Part shown: in pieces, positions 30,662 to 34,702 of the stretch | How positions within the stretch are numbered: position 1 is the first letter of the stretch | Layout: each line of letters starts with the position of its first letter | Assembly: GCA_007119345.1 (NCBI GenBank) | Contig: SKPV01000211.1 | Coordinates: forward strand, 1-34,702 | Direction of reading: 5' to 3' | Source: Halovivax sp. | GTDB lineage: Archaea; Halobacteriota; Halobacteria; Halobacteriales; Natrialbaceae | DNA length: 34,702 bases | Program-made: the position numbers and the translations under genes | Notes under the pieces: model-generated | The model's input: the letters and a program-made list of their open reading frames with translations, nothing else | What the model was told of the DNA's origin: nothing | Database searches by the model: none

Positions 30662-32011
30662 TTACTCCTGGAAGACGTACTGGTTGGCCATCTCCGCTGG
30701 CGTAACCACGTCGAGTTCGCCGGCCGCGACGCGCTCGTCGATGCGGTCGAGCGTCGCTTCGAGCGCCGCGAGCGATTCCCCCCCGAGGCCCTCGAACGGG
30801 ATCGTCGTGATTCCGCCGATATCGGCGGCCCAGTCGACCAGTTCCGTCGCCTCCTCGGGATCCGTCGGGCTCTCGGCTGCCGTCCAGAGGTGCGGGTTGG
30901 CGGCGTAGCCCTGCGAGCGAGACCGTTCGGCGAACGCGATATCGTAGTGGTTCCGGACGAGTTCGTACGAGTCGGCGTCGTACTGCGCGTCGGGGAACGC
31001 GAAGACCCTCGGTCCCTCGTGCCCGCGTTCGTCGAGCCAGGCCGCCGACTGGACGACCTCGCGATCGAGTTGCCCGTCTCCCAGACCGGTGAGCCGGCGG
31101 CCGCGAGCGCCGTACCCGCCGATCGTCCAGCCGGCCTGGGCGAGATCGTCGACCTGTGCGGGCGACATGGTGGCGCCGCCCCCGCCGATCGCCTCGGTCG
31201 GGACGAGCGCCGTCCCGGTGATACCGTGCTCTCGGAGGATCGAGAGCGCCTGCTGACGGTGAGACTCGTGGCCGCCGCGAAAGCAGAGCGCGACCTTTCC
31301 CCGGTCGGGCTCGGGGACGAAGTGGAGGTCGTCCACCCAGAACCGACTGGCGCTCCCCGCGTACCAGCGGACGAACTGGATCAGCGTGACCCGATCCGGA
31401 TCCGGATCGCCCCGGACGCGAGTGAGTCCGAAGTTCTTGCGGACCATCGGCGTCCCGCCGGGCATGTACTGTCCGTACTCGTGGTAGTTTCCGTCGGGAT
31501 CCTGGAGCTGGATGAGCGCCCACCCCGGTCCGTCGGCCGTCGTCGCGAGGCCGGGGGCCACCTCGCTGGTGTCGATGGGCTCGTCCAGTTCCCGACGGAT
31601 CCGGGCCGTACCCCGCTCGTTCGGTTCCATGACCACGGACTGGGAGCCGATGGCCGAACGCTCGGTGTCCACGGACATCGAGCCGAGAAACTCCTGCCAT
31701 GGACCCTCGTCCTCGAAGTCGTCGAACGTGCCGACGATGGAGGGGTGATTCTCCGCTTCTTCATTTTCGTCTTCGTCTTCGTCTCCGTCGTCTCCGTCCT
31801 CTTCGTCTGTTTCGTCCTCGGTGTTCTCCCCTTCGTCGGTTTCGTCCGCGTCCTCGTCGTCCTGCTCTCCTTCCACCGCCTCTTCGCCGACGTCTTCCGA
31901 ATCGTCGACGCCGTCCACGGATTGATCTTCTCGATCCCCGCTCCCGGTGCAGCCGGCGATCGCGAGCCCGGCAGTCACCGCGGCCGTCGTGAGATACGCG
32001 CGTCTGTCCAT
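30662..32011 (-). CDS. NodB-fold (polysaccharide deacetylase-like) lipoprotein without metal ligands
   Basis: 449 residues. Residues 1-21 form a lipoprotein signal (lipobox AIAGC, Cys21) and residues 22-90 an extremely acidic Glu/Asp/Gly linker. A beta-sandwich module with the features of a carbohydrate-binding domain follows (FDDFEDEGPWQEFLGSMSVD to RFWVDDLHFV, about 97-230). The C-terminal domain has the NodB order, but the catalytic motifs are replaced. The usual T-F-D-D-G reads LCFRGGHES (about 240-248). The usual S-H-T-x-x-H reads GYGARGRRLTG (about 298-308). The later A-Y-P-F-G-x-Y reads FAFPDAQYD. SQGYAANPHLW and GWTIGG still place it in the family. So it is exported and glycan-related by fold, yet deacetylation is not expected. 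It may bind glycan instead. Confidence 0.8.
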   Translation of the reverse strand: MDRRAYLTTAAVTAGLAIAGCTGSGDREDQSVDGVDDSEDVGEEAVEGEQDDEDADETDEGENTEDETDEEDGDDGDEDEDENEEAENHPSIVGTFDDFEDEGPWQEFLGSMSVDTERSAIGSQSVVMEPNERGTARIRRELDEPIDTSEVAPGLATTADGPGWALIQLQDPDGNYHEYGQYMPGGTPMVRKNFGLTRVRGDPDPDRVTLIQFVRWYAGSASRFWVDDLHFVPEPDRGKVALCFRGGHESHRQQALSILREHGITGTALVPTEAIGGGGATMSPAQVDDLAQAGWTIGGYGARGRRLTGLGDGQLDREVVQSAAWLDERGHEGPRVFAFPDAQYDADSYELVRNHYDIAFAERSRSQGYAANPHLWTAAESPTDPEEATELVDWAADIGGITTIPFEGLGGESLAALEATLDRIDERVAAGELDVVTPAEMANQYVFQE

Positions 32012-32040
32012 CGCTCGTTCGAGACCGATACCGGACGGTC

Positions 32041-32067
32041 GAATTGTTATCCGCTCGATAGCTATCG
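32041..32067 (-). promoter_or_regulatory. Promoter and 12-bp palindrome of the NodB-fold gene
   Basis: An AT-rich TATA-like block (minus-strand GGATAACAATTC, 32042-32053) lies about 35 nt before the start. Immediately upstream of it, at 32056-32067, is the perfect palindrome CGATAGCTATCG, well placed to act as an operator or to overlap the BRE. Confidence 0.4.
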
Positions 32068-32395
32068 TGGGGCGAGCTTACGGCTCCGATCGGCGACGGT
32101 AACCGGAGCGAACGCAGATCCCGGTCGGCGACGAGGTTTCGTCGACGTCGGCGACCGCTTCGGTCACGTGACGACCGCGACTCGTCGGCTCGACATCCCG
32201 TCGGGTTCGGCGTTGCGCGTCGACTCCGCTTCAGCGTCGGAATACGTCCCTGTAGGCCGCCAGTTACGGTCGGGGATTTCTCCGGTTCCGGATCGGTCAT
32301 TCGAGTCGAACCGCTCGCGGGGACGGAGTGCACGAACGGTCCGAGAAGGGACGCGAGCACACAGGTTTTTGCCGCGGCCGCGGCTAGGGACGTTC
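32068..32395. other. Divergent spacer upstream of the DUF5796 gene
   Basis: No coding frame here looks real. A weak TATA-like run (GGTTTTTG, 32364-32371) lies about 30 nt before the DUF5796 start. Between them, at 32371-32384, is the perfect 14-bp palindrome GCCGCGGCCGCGGC. Confidence 0.45.
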
Positions 32396-32986
32396 ATGAG
32401 CTGTCGCTCGAACGTCGCGCCGAGCACCCTGGAAGTCGACCTCGTCGAGGGTGGCATCGTGGTCCGGTACCTCGACGGGCGCGAAGTGTTCTACCACGGA
32501 CCGCCGGCGGCGGTCGAGGAGGCCGTGACGACGCCGCCCGGAAAGGACGTCCACGTCCTCGTGACCGATCCCGACGGCATCGAGGGCGTGATGACCTACG
32601 TGAACGACCTGAAAACCGACGCCGGAATCCTCGAGTCGACGGGCGTCGGTCGGATCGTCCTCGATCGCGGCGAGCGAACGGAGTTGTTCCCCGGCGTCAC
32701 CGTGGCGGCCGAGGGGTACTCCATCCGCGTCGCGGCGGATCCGTCCGTCGTCGACGGTCGCGTGTTCGTCTTCGCCGAGGACGAGTTCGACGAGCGAGCC
32801 TACGAGCTGGTCGATCGGACGGATGCGGCCGTCGTCGATGGCGCGAACGAGGCGGAAACGAACGCCAGGATCGAACCGGAAACGAACGGCGGGAGCGAAC
32901 CAGAAACGAACGGGACGGAGGGAACGGATGCCGCGGGCGAGTCGGAACCGAACGACCCGTCCGATCAGCCCGCGGAGGGCCCGTGA
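32396..32986 (+). CDS. DUF5796 family protein with a repetitive acidic tail
   Basis: 196 residues from ATG at 32396. The first ~145 residues match the haloarchaeal DUF5796 pattern: SNVAPSTLEVDLVEGGIVVR, YLDGREVFYHGPP, TTPPGKDVHVLVTDPDGIEG, VMTYVNDLKTD, ILESTGVGRIVLDRGE and FVFAEDEFDERAYE. The family is soluble, beta-rich and of unknown function, and is usually found near the same neighbours as here. The C-terminal ~50 residues are a disordered extension built on an eight-residue repeat (ETNARIEP, ETNGGSEP, ETNGTEGT). The stop overlaps the next gene by four bases, so the two are co-translated. Confidence 0.88.
   Translation: MSCRSNVAPSTLEVDLVEGGIVVRYLDGREVFYHGPPAAVEEAVTTPPGKDVHVLVTDPDGIEGVMTYVNDLKTDAGILESTGVGRIVLDRGERTELFPGVTVAAEGYSIRVAADPSVVDGRVFVFAEDEFDERAYELVDRTDAAVVDGANEAETNARIEPETNGGSEPETNGTEGTDAAGESEPNDPSDQPAEGP
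32855..32926 (+). repeat. 24-nt coding tandem repeat, three copies
   Basis: GAAACGAACG recurs at 32855, 32879 and 32903, exactly 24 nt apart, encoding the ETN-x-x-x-E-P units in the DUF5796 tail. Confidence 0.8.
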
Positions 32987-33243
32987 TCGTGCCGCTCGAC
33001 AGGCAGTGGATCGGTTTCGATCGCTCCGTCGTCCACCGCGCACCCGACCGGCCGGGGATCCTCGAAATCGGGACGACCGACGGCGAGATCCTCGTCGTCG
33101 GCCACGGTTTCGTCAGGGAGGAACTGCAGAAGTACATCGAGTATCGGGACGCGACGCGGGTCCGCTGGAAGACGGTCCGAACGGTCGAGGACGCGAAGAC
33201 GCTCAGGGACGAGCACCTCGACCGGCTGAGCGAGGAATCCTGA
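32983..33243 (+). CDS. DUF7508-like small haloarchaeal protein
   Basis: 86 residues; GTG at 32983 overlaps the DUF5796 stop (GTGA), and a second GTG at 32989 is possible. The sequence has a compact alpha/beta look: DRQWIGFDRSVVHRAPDRPG, ILEIGTTDGEILVVGHG, VREELQKYIEYRDATRVRWK and TVEDAKTLRDEHLDRL. The pattern A-P-D-R-x-G-(x)n-E-(x)n-G with a later A-T-x-V-R-W resembles GIY-YIG-like small proteins grouped as DUF7508, but no catalytic set is obvious. Function is unknown. Tight coupling to DUF5796 suggests the two work together. Confidence 0.75.
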   Translation: MIVPLDRQWIGFDRSVVHRAPDRPGILEIGTTDGEILVVGHGFVREELQKYIEYRDATRVRWKTVRTVEDAKTLRDEHLDRLSEES

Positions 33244-33309
33244 CGGCGCGTCTCGGGCCGCGAGTCGGATCGAGGCGGGGACGATCGCGGTCGTGCGTGT
33301 CGGTCCGAT

Positions 33310-33444
33310 TCATTGAATGTACGACGGCTCTTCGGCGTCGCAGTGTTCTTCGTGGGTGGCTGCGTCCTCGCGCTCGTCGAACAGGAGGCCGCACGATTCG
33401 CACTCGTACCAGGTCGCGTCGTCCCGTTCGGTCTGAACCACCAT
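33310..33444 (-). CDS. Very small C2H2-like zinc-finger protein (DUF7128-type)
   Basis: 44 residues from ATG at 33444 (MVVQTERDDATWYECESCGL). It has a Cys pair (CESCG), then LLFDEREDAATHEEHC with a His and a final Cys, giving a C-x2-C-(x)12-H-x3-C zinc finger. Tiny zinc-finger proteins of this kind are common in haloarchaea and sit beside CDC48 here. They may act as regulators or adaptors. The upstream frame is open but made of repeat-derived sequence, and a TATA-like element (minus-strand GACTAAT) lies about 25-30 nt before this ATG, which supports the short form. Confidence 0.8.
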   Translation of the reverse strand: MVVQTERDDATWYECESCGLLFDEREDAATHEEHCDAEEPSYIQ

Positions 33445-33468
33445 AGCGGACGGCACGACAGCCTGCCC

Positions 33469-33522
33469 ATTAGTCGTTGTGCAGGTGACTATTCGATTAG
33501 TCGTTGCGCAGGTGACTATTCG
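33469..33522. repeat. Perfect-register 27-nt duplication in a divergent promoter region
   Basis: The units at 33469-33495 and 33496-33522 are identical but for one base (ATTAGTCGTTG-T/C-GCAGGTGA and onward). Each carries a minus-strand GACTAAT that resembles the TATA element of the small zinc-finger gene. The copy nearest the gene is at the right distance to act as promoter. Confidence 0.85.
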
Positions 33523-33598
33523 ACGGTCGCTCTGCGGGTCCGTGATCCGCCAGGTACGGGGGACAATTCTCAAGGCTACCCGGGGGAAAGGAACCGGC

Positions 33599-34702
33599 AT
33601 GAGCGAGTCGGATCCAGACGGCGTGCGGCTCACGGTCCGCGCGGCCGAAAAGCGGGACGCGGGACGCGGCGTCGCGCGGATCCCCGAGCGCGCCCGCCGT
33701 CAGTTGGGCGTGCTGAGCGGCGACGCGGTGAGCATCGAGGGCGACCGATCGACCGTCGCGAAGATGTGGCCGGCCGATCCGTCGGTCGCCGAGACCGTCG
33801 TCCAGATCGACGCCGACACGCGAGCCAACGCGGGCGTCCACGTCGGCGATACGGTCACGGTCACGTCGCTCGGCGGGTCGTCGATCCCCGAGGCCGAACG
33901 CGTGACGCTCGCCCCGCCGGAGTCGGCCTCGGACGCCGAGACGAAACTGACCGAGCGGGTGGCCAATCAGAAGCTCCGCAACCGACCCGTCCGTTCGGGC
34001 GAGCAGATACGGATCGAGGGCGTCGCGTCCGAGCCCTTCCGGGTTCTCGATACGACTCCAGCGGGCGACGTCCGGATCTCGAGCTCGACGGCGGTGCGCG
34101 TCGCGAACGCCGGGGCGCCCGCGGTCGAACGCGCCGGCTCCGCCGGAGACGCCGCGGAACCAGACGCCGGGGCGGAACCGTCCGGGACCGGCGAGTCGGC
34201 GGCCGGTCGCGGCGGCGTCACCTACGAGGACATCGGCGGCCTCGACGAGGAGTTAGAGCTCGTTCGGGAGATGATCGAACTCCCGCTCTCGGAGCCCGAG
34301 CTATTCCAGCGTCTCGGCGTGGAGCCGCCCTCCGGCGTCTTGCTCTACGGGCCGCCCGGAACCGGGAAGACGCTGATCGCCCGCGCCGTCGCCAACGAGG
34401 TCGACGCCCACTTCGTCTCCATCTCGGGTCCGGAGATCATGTCGAAGTACAAGGGCGAGTCCGAAGAGAAGCTCCGGGAGACCTTCCAGCGGGCCCGGGA
34501 CGAGGCGCCGTCGATCGTCTTCTTCGACGAGATCGACTCGATCGCCAGCGCGCGCGACGACGACGCCGACGCCGAGAGCCGCGTCGTCGGCCAGCTGCTG
34601 ACGCTGATGGACGGGCTCGACGCCCGTGGCGAGGTGATCGTCATCGGGGCGACCAACCGTGTCGACGCACTCGACCCTGCGCTACGTCGTGGCGGGCGGT
34701 TC
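33599..34702 (+). CDS. CDC48-family AAA+ ATPase (3' end cut by window edge)
   Basis: 368 codons are visible from ATG at 33599; the frame is open at the window edge, so roughly half of a ~740-residue protein is missing. The N-terminal double-psi-barrel and second N-subdomain (VRLTVRAAEKRDAGRGVARI and MWPADPSVAETVVQIDADTR) are followed by a 35-residue acidic Ala/Gly linker. The D1 AAA module begins VTYEDIGGLDEELELVREMI. Walker A is GPPGTGKT (about 251-258) and Walker B is IVFFDEID (about 306-313), with SRVVGQLLTLMDGL and IGATNRVDALDPALRRGGRF after it. It unfolds proteins with ATP, for example for the proteasome. The N-domain differs somewhat from the canonical archaeal CDC48 and the linker is long, so this may be one of the several CDC48 paralogues haloarchaea carry. 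Confidence 0.95.
   Translation, partial: MSESDPDGVRLTVRAAEKRDAGRGVARIPERARRQLGVLSGDAVSIEGDRSTVAKMWPADPSVAETVVQIDADTRANAGVHVGDTVTVTSLGGSSIPEAERVTLAPPESASDAETKLTERVANQKLRNRPVRSGEQIRIEGVASEPFRVLDTTPAGDVRISSSTAVRVANAGAPAVERAGSAGDAAEPDAGAEPSGTGESAAGRGGVTYEDIGGLDEELELVREMIELPLSEPELFQRLGVEPPSGVLLYGPPGTGKTLIARAVANEVDAHFVSISGPEIMSKYKGESEEKLRETFQRARDEAPSIVFFDEIDSIASARDDDADAESRVVGQLLTLMDGLDARGEVIVIGATNRVDALDPALRRGGRF

Noticed and set aside
32042..32053. Similarity of GGATAACAATTC to the lac operator
   Set aside because: It is a chance resemblance in an archaeal TATA region; no LacI-type regulator is present.

Overview
The window is a chromosomal segment of an extremely halophilic archaeon (class Halobacteria; Natrialbales is possible but not proven). 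The signs are very high GC with strong G/C third-codon bias, strongly acidic proteins, AT-rich TATA elements about 25-35 nt before leaderless starts, and many families known only from haloarchaea (DUF1616, DUF7563, DUF7344-like and DUF5796 proteins, GHMP-type shikimate kinase, a UspA-MrpE fusion). Both ends cut a gene: a DUF1616 membrane protein on the left and a CDC48-type AAA ATPase on the right.

Layout. (1) 1-4.6 kb holds the DUF1616 protein and a group of small regulators: PadR, two winged-helix proteins each preceded by a tiny upstream ORF, a DUF7563 zinc-ribbon protein and a membrane-anchored helix-turn-helix protein. (2) 5.0-6.4 kb holds a MaoC/PhaJ-type hydratase, a decayed dodecin facing it, and a four-helix membrane protein. 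(3) 6.7-10.4 kb holds a frameshifted sugar-nucleotide epimerase, a dihydroorotase-family amidohydrolase and a convergent pyrD. (4) 10.7-19.5 kb is one translationally coupled Mrp-type Na+/H+ antiporter operon of nine genes (E-F-G-DUF4040-B-C-D-D-D). (5) 19.6-32.0 kb is an accessory region tied to surface glycans: an ATP-grasp protein, GT2 and DUF354 glycosyltransferases, a tyrosine recombinase, a large Tat lipoprotein, a MATE exporter and a NodB-fold lipoprotein. The housekeeping pair aroK-aroQ sits within it. (6) 32.4-34.7 kb is a run of haloarchaeal genes (DUF5796, DUF7508-like, small zinc finger, CDC48).

Two patterns stand out. First, several enzymes keep their fold and open frame but have lost catalytic residues: the ATP-grasp protein, the recombinase (no HxxR histidine and no tyrosine) and the NodB lipoprotein (no metal ligands). 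The epimerase is frameshifted in its NAD loop and the dodecin has no stop. Second, about eight gene 3' ends are followed at once by two to four degenerate tandem copies of a 17-39 nt unit that differs at each site, sometimes duplicating the last codons and stop. No CRISPR array, rRNA, tRNA or intact insertion sequence was found.
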